64,000 bases of DNA, taken from contig NZ_CBTJ020000102.1 in the NCBI RefSeq assembly GCF_001051235.1, positions 1 through 64,000 on the forward strand. The letters run 5' to 3'. Made by a program: the position numbers and the translations under genes. The stretch's first letter is position 1. Each line of letters starts with the position of its first letter. Shown here in pieces: positions 31,601 to 39,990 of this stretch. The stretch is from Candidatus Competibacter denitrificans Run_A_D11. GTDB lineage: Bacteria; Pseudomonadota; Gammaproteobacteria; Competibacterales; Competibacteraceae. Under the pieces are notes generated by a model. That model did no database searches. It was not told the DNA's origin and worked only from the letters and a program-made list of their open reading frames with translations.

Positions 31601-34600
31601 GCGGCAGGCTGTCGTAGCGCAGCGTGAGTTTGCGCGTTCCGGCGTCGTAGGAAACAAAGGTCGCAGGTGGGTTTACCGAATTGGCGATGTAGGTCAAACC
31701 GGCGGGAATGACATCCACCAACACCACGTCATAGGCATCTGCTGTGCTAGCCGGCTGGTGGCTGATGTTCAGGGTATAGGTAACGATATCGCCAAGCGCC
31801 TGCGCGGTTGGATTGACCGTCTTGGTCACGCCCAGCACCGGCTCAGTCACTGTGAAGGGAATGCCCTGATAGCCGGGCGTAGTGGCGTCATGGTCGAAAT
31901 AGACGGTTTGCGGCGACCCATCATTGTAGCTTACCGACACCGGCGAAGGACCGGTCGGCTCACCACCGTTCGCAATCAACAGGTTGTTTTGATTGGTGGT
32001 GATATTAGCCACGCGGGCGTAGATTTCCACTTCTACGTAATCGTCGCTTTGATCTCCGTTAGCCGGGTTGATCACATTACCCAGGTTGAAGCTGACGGTT
32101 TGGCCGGAACCCAGTCGGGTGTTGTACGCAGCGTTAGTTAACGCCATGCCGATATTGCCCACGTTAACTGCGTGGCTGACATATTGCAGTCCCGCTGGCA
32201 ACACATCGGTCACGACGACACTGTTGGTTGTGCCTTCAATCAGGTCGATGTGTAAACGATAGGTGATCGTTTGGCCGATGGTCGCCGTCACCGGTTCGAC
32301 TTGCTTGTCGATGGCGATGAACGACTTGATCCGCAGGCTTTGGCTGGCTGATTCCTGATAGTTGTTTAGGGTCGCGTCGTTGTCATCATCGCCTCCGTTG
32401 CTGGCGTCGCGCCCATCTGTGCCAGTTGGCAAGCTGTTGTAGGTCGCTGCGACCTTGTTATCCAGGTTATCAGTAGCCGAGGCATCCGGCCCTACGACCG
32501 TATCGAAGGCTACGGTCAGCGTCGCACCGGGTTCGAGAACCAGATCGGTCGCTGAGAGCGTATCGCGGGCACGGTTAGTGAGACTGACCAAAAAGTCGCT
32601 TGCAATTACAGGACCGCCGGCCTCCTTACTCACCCCACCTACGGTGGTGACGGTGATATTGGGCGTAGTGGCAATGGTCAGCTTATCCAGACCGGCGGTA
32701 TTACCCGGCAATACATCCCTAATCGCCACTCGATGCGCCGTGGTATGGCCGTTGTTGCTAACGGTAAACTGCCAGCGCACGATGCTGCCTGCACCCTGCG
32801 CGGTGCCGCCTGCGGCCCCCGCCAGGATCGTCTTGGTCATTTCCAGATTCGGCTCGCCGACATGCACGCTCGGCGGATTGGGCGCTGTGGCCGTCAGCAA
32901 CGAACCGCTGGGACCATTGGGATTGTCGTAACTGACCTGTGCGTTGTTGATCCGCAAGGCGCCATCCTGGTTGGCGCTGGTGTTATCAACCTTGGCTCGA
33001 TAACTAATTACCACATCGCCCGCTGTGCCCGCTGCGACGACAGTACCTACTGTAAAGGTAAGCGGACTGGTGGGGCTGGGGGTGTTCGGGCCAGCGGTTG
33101 GTGTAGTTACGCCACCCGTGATACTCAAGGCGCCACTACCAGCTACATAGCTCAAACCGGTAGGCAAAGTATCCTCGAACTTGACGTTCGTCGCTGTACC
33201 GATGGGTACCGCAAGGCGCAACTCGTACTCCACTACCTCGCCGATGGCATAGTACGGTTTGGGATTTTTGATCGTCTTGCTGAGCGTGACCGTTTGCGTG
33301 TTGACTGGCGCATTAGTCCCAGCGAATAAGGTATTGGGTCCCGTGCCGGAGCCGGTACGCTCGTTGCTATCGATTCCCGGTAGGGTGGTGGCGGTGGCAG
33401 CGGCTTTGTTGACTAGGATCTTACCCAAAGGCACGGTTGGCGCTAATGTCGCCTGATAGGTGATCGTCACCGTTTCGCCCGGATCAAGCTTGTCGATGAC
33501 GCCGGCCAGTGTTTGGCCACTGAAGGCTAGCGAACTGACCGTTGCACCCGTGGTACCGACGTTGGCGGTTGGAGTGCCTGTCGGCGTCATTTCTGCCGGC
33601 AGAAGATCGCTGAAGGCGTAATCATAGGCTGGCGCCGCGTTGGCGCCCGTGGCCGTGTTGCTCACTTTTAAGGTGTAGGTGACGGTATCACCACCCGCCC
33701 CGGCGGTGGGATTTGCCGTCTTGATGATGCCTACTTGCGGCGTTACGACTTTAACAGTCGCCGTTGAGCCGTTGACGGTTGTATCAGCGGTTGCAGCTGC
33801 CGGCCGGTAAGTGATTTGCGCACGGTTTTGCAAGCTTGTGCCGCCGCTATTGAGGGATACATTGGCGACGTAGAATTGCGCTTCTAACGTGTAGCTTTCG
33901 GCAGTGGCCTTGTTGGCGTCAGCATTGGTAACGTTGCCCAGATCAATGATAAGGTTTGAACCACTGAGCGTTGGGGTAACCGACACCAGCGTGTTGATGG
34001 CGACGTTATTAATGCCGTTAGGGTCGTTAGCGGCGCTCAAGCTGGTGCTACTGCGCGATAGCTGGGCCGTGTTAGGAATATAAACCAACTGCGCAGTAGA
34101 GGTACCGGTCATCAGTTGGTCGATCAGCTTAACGGCATTCGTAACACCTTCGGCCATTCGGAATACCAGCCGGTAGGTTACCACCTCACCGATGGCGACA
34201 TTGCTGCCGCTGGTATCCGCCAGTGAAGTTCGCAGCACTGTTTTGCTGCTGACTGTCGGTGCACCGATGGGTACCTGCGCGTTGACGCTGGCGCTGACTG
34301 CCGCCCCGCCGATGGTCACCGACGGCGGCACGGTGTAAGTATCAATATTCGCAGTATTGGTGTAGGTGCCGGTAACAACGTTGTTTTTAATCTGGACGCT
34401 GAATACCGCACCACCCGCTGCCACTGTGGGGCAAGGCGCATCCGGCGTCGCAACGGGCGGCGTATAGGTGTAAGTAACGGTTGGGTTGTTGTATGCAAAG
34501 GTGTAATCAGTAGGTGCAGTAACATTCTGCACTGTGTTCAGATCAAACACATTACCATCAAGCGTATCGGTAATAACGCAGCGGAACATTGGGTTATTGT

Positions 34601-37600
34601 TGTCAGTATTAGACCAGCCCAGCCTGATTTGTACCGTATCCCCATCCTGTAGATTACTGCCAGGCGAGAGCGTCTTGCTGATGGCGGGATTTGGATTATC
34701 CATGCTCCAGGTTGTGGTGGCCGTCTTGGCCGGTGCGTTGGTTGCAGACACACTAGCGATATTGGTGCCGCCTGCTGCCTTGGCCTGGGAATAGGTGTAG
34801 GTGATCGTGCCAGGGGTCGAATTAGGGGTTGCGGCAACCGTGACTTGACTGCCGGAGGTCGTTACATTACTGCTACAGGTAAAACCGTTGGAGCCACAGG
34901 TAATCGTAGGGATGGTGGTTCTGTTGTCGGTCAAGCTGAAACTATTGTAAATCCCTTCCGAAAGATTGACGGTAATCGTGAACGTCAGCGTTTCGCCGTT
35001 GTTGATGTTGCTGTCGGGTGTTGAGCCGGGCAGAGAAGAGCCAGTAATTGCTTTGGTGATGCTTTGAATCCCCTGCGTTTGAATCTGTGCCTTGCGCGTC
35101 AACGGCGCTGGGTTGGTGGCGAAATTAACTGCACCGGTCGTATTGATGTTGCTGTAATTCCGCAGGGTTGCGGTGTTATCAATAGCTGTCGTGCGTGGTG
35201 TCGCATTAGCCGCCAGCGTGCAGGTGTATTCAACAAAAAGTTCTTCATTGGCATCGACTGTGGCATCACCATTACCAGCTAACGATGGCGTGACCGTCAT
35301 TCCTAAGTTGGCATCCGTGGTAAATAGGCTACCGCTTGTGGTGACGGCTGTGCTTTCATCTCCCAACGTCACTGTCGGCGTGGTACACGAGGTGGGGCTG
35401 CCAAATGCGGTGGTCAGCGTACCCGCATCGTCGGTCAGGCGAATGCTGTAAGCGGGTGCGCTGCCGGTGTTAGTGATGCGCACGCGATAGGTGATCTTGT
35501 CACCCGCATCCAGGCCGGTTGCCTGGGCATCATAGCCAGCAGGGACTGAAGCAGAATCTGTCCGCGTACCATGCGTGACGCTGCGAATTTCTTTCTTAAT
35601 AGCTAGCTGCGGCTGCTTGGTAATGACCTGGGTCGTCGTCGCCGCCGTTTGCTCAGTACCACTGAGGCTGTCTTTGTAAGACTGAACCGCTAAATTAGCC
35701 AGGTTCAAGCGGTCAGCCATTGGTTGATTGGTAGCTTGAACGGTATACAAAATATCAATCGTGCCACCTGTATCTGGTAACTCGCGGTTACCATAATTCC
35801 ATTCGATGCGGTTCAGACTGGGCGTTGTCGTAACGATTAGTGGTGGTGGTGGTGGGGTACCGCTCACTGTATCGCTACTGGTATAACACCACGCATTGGT
35901 TGCCGGTGCTGTCGGCGTCGCCCCACCTGCGCATTGACCCCCACCTGCCAGAGATGTTGGAAGACTATATAAAGGAATCGGCAGATAATCGGTCAGTTTG
36001 AAATTCTCGACCGAAGAAACTGGAAACGTGGTGGTCAGCCGGTAAGTCACTGTATCGCCCGCCCCGACCTTAAACGGATCGGGCAGGGTCGTGCTCCCGT
36101 TGAAAGCATACTTTGACTTAACCAACGTCGGTGCAGCGACAGTTAGACTGGATGACGTGCTTTCGGTGATCGTGCCACCACCTGCTACGTTAAAGGCCAC
36201 ATCGCTGTGGTTTTTAACGGTATCACCGGCACTCAACGTCTTGGTGCCACTCACGGGACCGGTATAGGCATTATCAATGACTGAGCGCAGCTTGATGGTG
36301 AAGGTACACTGCTGGCCGTTAACCGTACCAGCGAGTAGACCAGATCCGCCCATCGCGCTTGAAAGATCAAGCCGAATAGACGTTGTACCGTCACAACCGG
36401 GGGGAGGGTTAGTCGCGGTGCATTGATTCGACGTAACGGTAATGTTGCTACCGGTAAAGGTACCGTTGGTTGCTGGAGCGCCAACGCAAGCCACGCTCCA
36501 AGTCGGGGTAAAGCTAGCATCATAGGTTTGCCCATCCCCCAACTTGTCAGTGACGATCAAATTACCCACGGTAAAGTAATCGGAAACCTGGCCATTCAGG
36601 GTGTATTCCACCGTATCGCCAGAGGACAGACCTGTTGGCCCCGTATTCGTCACAATGGCCCCGCCCTTTTGCAACGCCACAGCCTTGGCGGTGATGGTGT
36701 CGGAGGCGAGTACGGATGGGAGCGGATTACCAAGATATGTGCTAGCAGCGCTGGAGTTATTAGTAATTGTTAAAGGATTGGGCGTCGTCGGATTCAATAT
36801 CGAGGTATTGTTCGCCCTATCTTTCGGGATATAAAAGGAAAAGGTGATAGTCTTATCGACTCCAGCCACCCCTGTAATGGAGCCACAATCAAAAACCAGC
36901 TTACCGCCAGGGGTGGTGGTGGTGGCAGTGGTGGCAGCATCAATGGAGCATCCACCAGTCGGCGCAGGCGGATTGATAAACTGAAACTCAGCCGGCAAAT
37001 CATCGGTCACTTTAACAGGATTGACCGTTTCTCCCGTCGCCACATCCACAGTTAAAGTCACCGTGCGTGGGTAGTCCGGTCCAGTCGCGGTTTCATCCTC
37101 CGGGGCGTTAATAACTTTGGTGTGCTTGATGACGGTCGGATTGATTTTGATAATTTGTAGATCGCCGAAAAGCGGTAGATCGGTTGCCGGATTGTCCAGG
37201 GGGTCGGCCCCTAAATCAAAGAATGGCGTGACTGTCAGCGTCTTGATTATGCCAAGTGGCGCGGTAGCTGAGCTGCCCAGCGTAAACGCCAAAGCCATAC
37301 ATTGCGCGGGTTGGTCGGTGGTGAAGGAACCCAGCGGAAAACGTAAGACCGAAAAAGTTTCGCCGGGGTGGACGGTTACAATCCGCGTACTGACATCAGG
37401 ATTGGTAAAGGTACAGTTCGTATTACCGGGCGCAGCAGGGCAAAATTGTGATGAGATGCTAACCGCACTGCCCAGATACGTAGCCGAATTGAACGTCACT
37501 CCCGCCGGCGTGATTAATTCAAACGCGGGCTGATAGCCGGTTGCATTGCCGGTATTATCAAAACACACCTGATCCGAGATTGGCGCAGTCGATGTAGACG

Positions 37601-37766
37601 GGATGGTAAAGCTCTCACCAATAAACTGATCGAGTGTTCCCGATGGGACGGTGGCGCTAGGAACGGGAGCGGGAGCGGCAGCCCATGCAATCCGGCCCCC
37701 CATGAATATGCTCAAGCAGATGATGAGCCAACCGAGCCAGTGGACAGCTTTGAATTTTGGAGTCAT
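25686..37766 (-). CDS. Giant secreted DUF11-repeat surface protein with IPTL-CTERM signal
   Basis: 4026 residues. A signal peptide (about 1-30, RIAWAAAPAP) leads into about 25 DUF11-type Ig-like domains of about 150 residues. Each opens with a KT/AEK segment, then GDxVxYTL, then a TDxLPxGLxYV strand. Residues of about 1173-2576 and 2577-3980 form a 9-domain superrepeat in the same order (see repeats). Some linkers hold D-x-N-x-NG calcium-loop-like motifs (DVNGNGIVD, DVNNNGIVD). The C-terminus is an IPTL-CTERM signal: IPTLSEWG at 3989-3996, a hydrophobic helix and a basic tail (TRRRD). It is probably an anchored or released adhesin or matrix protein and the natural substrate of the adjacent exosortase H. 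Confidence 0.93.
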   Translation of the reverse strand: MTPKFKAVHWLGWLIICLSIFMGGRIAWAAAPAPVPSATVPSGTLDQFIGESFTIPSTSTAPISDQVCFDNTGNATGYQPAFELITPAGVTFNSATYLGSAVSISSQFCPAAPGNTNCTFTNPDVSTRIVTVHPGETFSVLRFPLGSFTTDQPAQCMALAFTLGSSATAPLGIIKTLTVTPFFDLGADPLDNPATDLPLFGDLQIIKINPTVIKHTKVINAPEDETATGPDYPRTVTLTVDVATGETVNPVKVTDDLPAEFQFINPPAPTGGCSIDAATTATTTTPGGKLVFDCGSITGVAGVDKTITFSFYIPKDRANNTSILNPTTPNPLTITNNSSAASTYLGNPLPSVLASDTITAKAVALQKGGAIVTNTGPTGLSSGDTVEYTLNGQVSDYFTVGNLIVTDKLGDGQTYDASFTPTWSVACVGAPATNGTFTGSNITVTSNQCTATNPPPGCDGTTSIRLDLSSAMGGSGLLAGTVNGQQCTFTIKLRSVIDNAYTGPVSGTKTLSAGDTVKNHSDVAFNVAGGGTITESTSSSLTVAAPTLVKSKYAFNGSTTLPDPFKVGAGDTVTYRLTTTFPVSSVENFKLTDYLPIPLYSLPTSLAGGGQCAGGATPTAPATNAWCYTSSDTVSGTPPPPPLIVTTTPSLNRIEWNYGNRELPDTGGTIDILYTVQATNQPMADRLNLANLAVQSYKDSLSGTEQTAATTTQVITKQPQLAIKKEIRSVTHGTRTDSASVPAGYDAQATGLDAGDKITYRVRITNTGSAPAYSIRLTDDAGTLTTAFGSPTSCTTPTVTLGDESTAVTTSGSLFTTDANLGMTVTPSLAGNGDATVDANEELFVEYTCTLAANATPRTTAIDNTATLRNYSNINTTGAVNFATNPAPLTRKAQIQTQGIQSITKAITGSSLPGSTPDSNINNGETLTFTITVNLSEGIYNSFSLTDNRTTIPTITCGSNGFTCSSNVTTSGSQVTVAATPNSTPGTITYTYSQAKAAGGTNIASVSATNAPAKTATTTWSMDNPNPAISKTLSPGSNLQDGDTVQIRLGWSNTDNNNPMFRCVITDTLDGNVFDLNTVQNVTAPTDYTFAYNNPTVTYTYTPPVATPDAPCPTVAAGGAVFSVQIKNNVVTGTYTNTANIDTYTVPPSVTIGGAAVSASVNAQVPIGAPTVSSKTVLRTSLADTSGSNVAIGEVVTYRLVFRMAEGVTNAVKLIDQLMTGTSTAQLVYIPNTAQLSRSSTSLSAANDPNGINNVAINTLVSVTPTLSGSNLIIDLGNVTNADANKATAESYTLEAQFYVANVSLNSGGTSLQNRAQITYRPAAATADTTVNGSTATVKVVTPQVGIIKTANPTAGAGGDTVTYTLKVSNTATGANAAPAYDYAFSDLLPAEMTPTGTPTANVGTTGATVSSLAFSGQTLAGVIDKLDPGETVTITYQATLAPTVPLGKILVNKAAATATTLPGIDSNERTGSGTGPNTLFAGTNAPVNTQTVTLSKTIKNPKPYYAIGEVVEYELRLAVPIGTATNVKFEDTLPTGLSYVAGSGALSITGGVTTPTAGPNTPSPTSPLTFTVGTVVAAGTAGDVVISYRAKVDNTSANQDGALRINNAQVSYDNPNGPSGSLLTATAPNPPSVHVGEPNLEMTKTILAGAAGGTAQGAGSIVRWQFTVSNNGHTTAHRVAIRDVLPGNTAGLDKLTIATTPNITVTTVGGVSKEAGGPVIASDFLVSLTNRARDTLSATDLVLEPGATLTVAFDTVVGPDASATDNLDNKVAATYNSLPTGTDGRDASNGGDDDNDATLNNYQESASQSLRIKSFIAIDKQVEPVTATIGQTITYRLHIDLIEGTTNSVVVTDVLPAGLQYVSHAVNVGNIGMALTNAAYNTRLGSGQTVSFNLGNVINPANGDQSDDYVEVEIYARVANITTNQNNLLIANGGEPTGPSPVSVSYNDGSPQTVYFDHDATTPGYQGIPFTVTEPVLGVTKTVNPTAQALGDIVTYTLNISHQPASTADAYDVVLVDVIPAGLTYIANSVNPPATFVSYDAGTRKLTLRYDSLPQAEGSRTITYQAQINTSAVVGVQQVNSLTMTWASLPGANGDPNNGRNGEDGPGGLNDYQVTTSTPVTPTASAVIDATKIVTFVIPGGDVNGNGIVDPGDTLQYTVTLKNTGTSPVTNVVFTDPIPANTQYVTGSSTLNSNSAGSFSDDTLTVNVGGLNASATATISFQVTVNAGTPAGTIISNQGVVDSDQTVPEPTDADGNDANGDQPTVIPVGGTQTALYAEKRVRLYQDVNNNGIVDNGDIMEYSLILHNQGSTALTGVRLTDTLPNGLTPVVDSELSALNTKLTVATGQDGVKWESSTTPGAGFTIGPNSSALATFRVTVTDATANSGTFSNQATVNYTEGSTPRTTRTDSNGSPEDGNQPTVFQAGSSTPKLDPQKRWRLDTDLDGDGQPSAGDILYYTITVTNTGAAATNVRLTDPIPANTTLVPNSVYTSQGTITGQSPISVNIGNMATGDVVTVNFRVKIDKPLPAGVNLISNQATVTRTGDPTGVKSDDNGNPNDNGGNPSPTLTPIGRQSAVTKTLFGTSEPVGSTGNQVLIGEVLTYRLTATIPPGTTRQLSFLDTLPAGLDYVAGSATLTRTFTSGLNASLNPADINSATSGSPVVLTNDPNLSWTAGTRTLQLTLGDVINSAATDATYTLEYKVVVQNIAANVRDQALTNTGGIRYWNALSQPQTTSATPVTVTVIEPHLTLTKIPSPSAIVSSSASGQITYTITVRNDGNASAYNVAITDALTTLPTGAQLSTVTTTQVPSGTFGTITNTSSTTNLAIQVAEFPAGGTLTIVAPVNLTLGASADFSNTANTTWTSLPGAKGTNDANPANPGDIDGERTGGAGAGSNGYSNSATSTVKVANPGLTKELLNAQSRYAIGDVVEYRLALSVPAGFTLQSVRLKDVLPAGLSYVTGSFNLVKPTDITLGTTPADFTTTSNTLEANFGNVVNANTTTSQTIVITYKALVANVLDNQDGVSMTNTATLTVFDPGTNGDLTKPITNQPPPAIIVGEPHLKMIKDVNPVVGVQNGDTVTFTITVENNGSTPSYETVLTDALTGKLVGVAGSLTVTVVNGSPVVGVGNFTFGAGGLSTGTPFTLAPGAKIQLTFQAKLTGVNIGDALPNQVSATFSSRLGDDQNERDNGNNGVDQDDPAQNTDPNKLDNYNATATSPNLIAATTVAIDKGFLPQGQNTYTIGELVTYQIKVNVSRVITPDVVVTDVLPAGLSYVSCAVATGDSDLTVAKIAIIQPGLPASCVPSAQAGTGPTTLTFDFGEVNNRAIATDTNPNDEYVLVTLIARVDNILANQAGVSLGNNASVSYTEAGQPKSLDFDADGNPNNGVIEPLKLTVVEPQVTLDKTASPSSVSLGDEVTFNLTLTPVADATGQCRTPAYDLVIKDTLPQYLTYIGLGGSPLPSGVTVAQNGQELTFTLSSALACGAPKTIPFRARLSAAAPIGVALTNNATVTWASQPGATGGSDSGRTGADGAGSGLNNYADPATAVITPTANAVISAAKSVRDVNGGTTLPGDLLEYSITLTNNSDEDISGVVFTDPIPGNTSYVAASSTLNGNPTGSVAGSPPILTVNVGTLKAHASAIIRFQVRVSYSTPNGFVVRNQGSVDSPRTVPTPTDADNDPSNGAQPTETPIGTQTGTNSTLRAEKRVAVSNDITPLGVVNAGDTLRYTIVLRNPGQTALTNLTLTDQVPTGLTYVNNSASPVAAFSSPTLTWSGLSVPANGSLTLTFDATIDTFSAPPPPTEKEFSNQGTVTSPQITTPVFTDGNGDPGDGEQPTVITATTAAGAPKLDLQKRGALAGNAAGGTAVNPGDTVLYTLVVSNTGSATATQVIVTDNALPPQVTLIAGSVLTSRGSVVTESPLRVNVGDLKPGEQATISFRVTVNANTGGQTASNQARAVADNDPNGIASDDNNSGRDPTDIRILRVPGVGSIPTLSEWGMIVLSLLMVMALAVTRRRDAMIRGSSRRWR
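25827..30038 (-). repeat. Superrepeat unit 2 of the giant protein (9 DUF11 domains)
   Basis: Residues of about 2577-3980. Domains open with VTKTLFG, IEPHLTLTK, GLTKELLNA, GEPHLKMIK, VAIDKGF, VEPQVTLDK, VISAAKSV, LRAEKRV and KLDLQKR. K2579 aligns with K1175 (offset 1404) and K3846 with K2431 (offset 1415), so order and spacing are kept with small indels. The right end is approximate. Confidence 0.8.
30039..34250 (-). repeat. Superrepeat unit 1 of the giant protein (9 DUF11 domains)
   Basis: Residues 1173-2576, 1404 codons. Domains open in order with SSKTVL, TPQVGIIKT, TLSKTIKNP, GEPNLEMTK, IAIDKQVEP, TEPVLGVTK, VIDATKIV, LYAEKRV and KLDPQKRW. Each has a counterpart in the same position in unit 2. 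Confidence 0.8.
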
Positions 37767-37917
37767 GACGATCTACATCTCTGTGAATTTTTTCGCTTGA
37801 AATGGCACTGATCACGGCTCCATGAAGTGCGAAAGCGCAAATCCTGATAATTTCATAATAACTGATTGATAATAAGCATTAAACAGTTTCAAGGGGTCAA
37901 CTGCTAATTTTTTAACA

Positions 37918-37944
37918 TTTTTGTTACTTTTTTGTTACTTTTTT
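37918..37944. repeat. 11-bp tandem repeat in an AT-rich divergent promoter region
   Basis: TTTTTGTTACT is repeated with an 11-base period (about 2.3 copies), one helical turn. It lies in the 230-base AT-rich space between the giant gene (minus) and the glycosyltransferase (plus). The region is far richer in A+T than its surroundings, as expected for a promoter or a nucleoid-protein site. Confidence 0.55.
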
Positions 37945-37996
37945 CAGACCCTTTTAGTAGTCATTAGTGAGAAAGTTTTTCCGAAAAAGTGTGGCC

Positions 37997-39160
37997 ATGT
38001 CTAATAGAGGTAAAGAGTTAACACGGCTGTGCGTCCTCCTCTGGTGTTGGGGCCGACGCGGTGGCGGCCCGCGCTATACCTTACACGTCGCCCAGGCCCT
38101 CAGCCGCATCCCCACGCTCGACCTACACCTTTCTCTATCGCGGCAATCCGAGTTGCTGACTGAAACCAAAGCGCTCAACTTGCCGATTTTCGCAGTCGAT
38201 ACCTATGAAGGTGTGCTATCCGCTGCTTGGCGAACCTTGGTCCTACCGCAACTCGTGCGACGGTTTTTGGCCTATCTGGAAAGCCAGCAGATTGATCTGG
38301 TCGTCAATACCATGATTCACCCTTGGAGCGGCTGGGTTGCGCCACGCCTTCGCTCAACGAAACGCGCCTACGTTTTTACCCTGCATGACGCCACCCCTCA
38401 CCCCGGCGACCGATTCATCGGTTGGGAGGCCATCACACGCGCCAATCTAAAATGTGCCGATGGGGTGTTGGTGCTATCAGATCATGTGCGCAACCGGCTG
38501 CTCAGCCATTACCACTATCCGCCAGAGCGAATCTGTATCGTTCCTCATGGGCCACTCGCTTTTCCCCGTCCAGAGGCTGCAAGCCCTCGGCCGGAACGCG
38601 CGCGGCGCTTGCTGTTCTTCGGCCGCATCCGGGCTTACAAAGGACTATCGCTTTTACTGGAGGCTTTCCGGCAAATCGCCGAGCACCACGATGATTTATC
38701 CCTGGCAGTGGTCGGCAGCGGAGAGTTGGACGCACGGGCGGCTCGCTTGGCCACGCACCCGCGTATCCACCTCGATAACCGCTGGATTCCAGAACACGAA
38801 GTGGCTGCTATCTTCGAGGCGGCCGATCTGGTGGTGGTCCCATGCGTGGAAGCCAGCCAGTCCGGTGTGGTGGAAGCCGCCTATGGGATGGGAGTTCCGG
38901 TCGTGGTCACGCCGGTCGGTGGGCTTTGCGAACAAGTGGTCGATGGCGAAACGGGTTTGATCGCCACCGCCGCGACATCCGAGGCGTTAGCCGAAGCGAT
39001 TATCACACTGTGTACCGATAACACTCTGTACAGCCGTTGCCGTGAAGGCGCTCAGCGCGCCGGCCGGATTGAGGAAACCTGGGACGGGATCGCGCAACGG
39101 CTGGCAGCGTTCTTCCAGCAAGTGCGAGATCGGCAGCTCACCTCGCCACGGGGCTACTGA
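37997..39160 (+). CDS. Glycosyltransferase family 4 protein
   Basis: 387 residues from ATG 37997; a GTG at 37967 could add 10. Two Rossmann-like halves with a GT-B fold are seen. The glycine-rich RRGGGPRYTL segment lies near the start, LLFFGRIRAYKGLSLLLEA mid-protein, and the sugar-nucleotide-binding EASQSGVVEAAYGMGVPVV (with the E-x7-E pattern) near 290. It transfers a sugar to a cell-surface acceptor, probably a polysaccharide or glycan. It is transcribed away from the giant surface protein, so a role in decorating or building the envelope is possible but not shown. Confidence 0.88.
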   Translation: MSNRGKELTRLCVLLWCWGRRGGGPRYTLHVAQALSRIPTLDLHLSLSRQSELLTETKALNLPIFAVDTYEGVLSAAWRTLVLPQLVRRFLAYLESQQIDLVVNTMIHPWSGWVAPRLRSTKRAYVFTLHDATPHPGDRFIGWEAITRANLKCADGVLVLSDHVRNRLLSHYHYPPERICIVPHGPLAFPRPEAASPRPERARRLLFFGRIRAYKGLSLLLEAFRQIAEHHDDLSLAVVGSGELDARAARLATHPRIHLDNRWIPEHEVAAIFEAADLVVVPCVEASQSGVVEAAYGMGVPVVVTPVGGLCEQVVDGETGLIATAATSEALAEAIITLCTDNTLYSRCREGAQRAGRIEETWDGIAQRLAAFFQQVRDRQLTSPRGY

Positions 39161-39956
39161 GCAACGCCAACACCCGCAACACTTCGTGCCGAACACCGGT
39201 ATCCCGTTGCGCGCCCTGAGTGACTTCAGCGAGCAACGCCTGCGCGATCTCCGCTACCTGAGCATCGGTTGCCGCATCGGCACAGGTTACACCAGCGGCG
39301 CGACGTGCCCGCCAACCCAACAACCGCGCTCGCTGCTGCAATTGCCGATCCAGGGAATCGCTTGGCGTGAGTTCGCTCAGCCGGGCAATCCACCGTTCCA
39401 GTTCGGCCAGATCGTGCCGCCGAAAGGCAGTTCGGCACAGCGCCCAGAGATGCGTTGCGGCCGTTAGGCAGGGATGTGCGGCCCGCCGACCGGCCCAGGC
39501 ACGACAATACCACTCCCAGGCCGGTGCCCAATGACCTTCACGGTAGGCCAGTTCACCTTCCAGATAATCCAACAAGCCATTCCATGGTTGCCGCAAATCG
39601 GTAAGATAGCGCCGTCCCTCATCCAGAAGCGCTCGGCAAAACGCCGGTGGTTTGCGCTCCAGACTGATATGGATAACCGCGACCAACGCCGCAAACACAT
39701 CGGCTGGATCGGCGGTTGTGGCCCGCTCGCTGGCCGCTTGCAGCAAGGCTGCCAAGGCCAAATCCTCCTCGCCCGCCTGGCGCAAGCTATAGCCTTCCCA
39801 CAGTAGGGCCTGTACCCGTTCGCTGGCCAGGCCCAAAGCTTGGGCGAGTTCCACCGCCTGACGCTCAAAACGGGCAGCTTGCCTGAATTGCCCCTCAGTG
39901 CGGGCTTGTCGAGCCTGGCTGCGGAGTCTGGCAAGGCCGTTTTGATCAGCACTCAT
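39138..39956 (-). CDS. TPR-like helical repeat protein, unknown role
   Basis: 272 residues, Ala/Arg/Leu-rich and helical throughout, with TPR-like pairs such as AARFERQAVELAQALG (about 27-42) and EGHWAPAWEWYCRAWAG (about 140-156). No signal peptide or membrane segment is visible, so it is probably cytoplasmic. Its 3' end overlaps the end of the convergent glycosyltransferase gene by 23 bases. It lies downstream of cnoX on the same strand with a 34-base gap. No specific function can be assigned. Confidence 0.75.
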   Translation of the reverse strand: MSADQNGLARLRSQARQARTEGQFRQAARFERQAVELAQALGLASERVQALLWEGYSLRQAGEEDLALAALLQAASERATTADPADVFAALVAVIHISLERKPPAFCRALLDEGRRYLTDLRQPWNGLLDYLEGELAYREGHWAPAWEWYCRAWAGRRAAHPCLTAATHLWALCRTAFRRHDLAELERWIARLSELTPSDSLDRQLQQRARLLGWRARRAAGVTCADAATDAQVAEIAQALLAEVTQGAQRDTGVRHEVLRVLALLSSPVAR

Positions 39957-39990
39957 GCGGCCGGTGCTCGGCGTCAGCCTGGCCGCTCGC

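Noticed and set aside
30045..32141. Plus-strand open frames of 232 and 397 codons opposite the giant gene
   Set aside because: They have no ribosome binding sites and no known motifs; the repeat codon bias explains them.
25827..34250. Repeats considered as a possible CRISPR or satellite array
   Set aside because: They are in-frame protein domains with a 4.2-kb superperiod, not short identical repeats with spacers.
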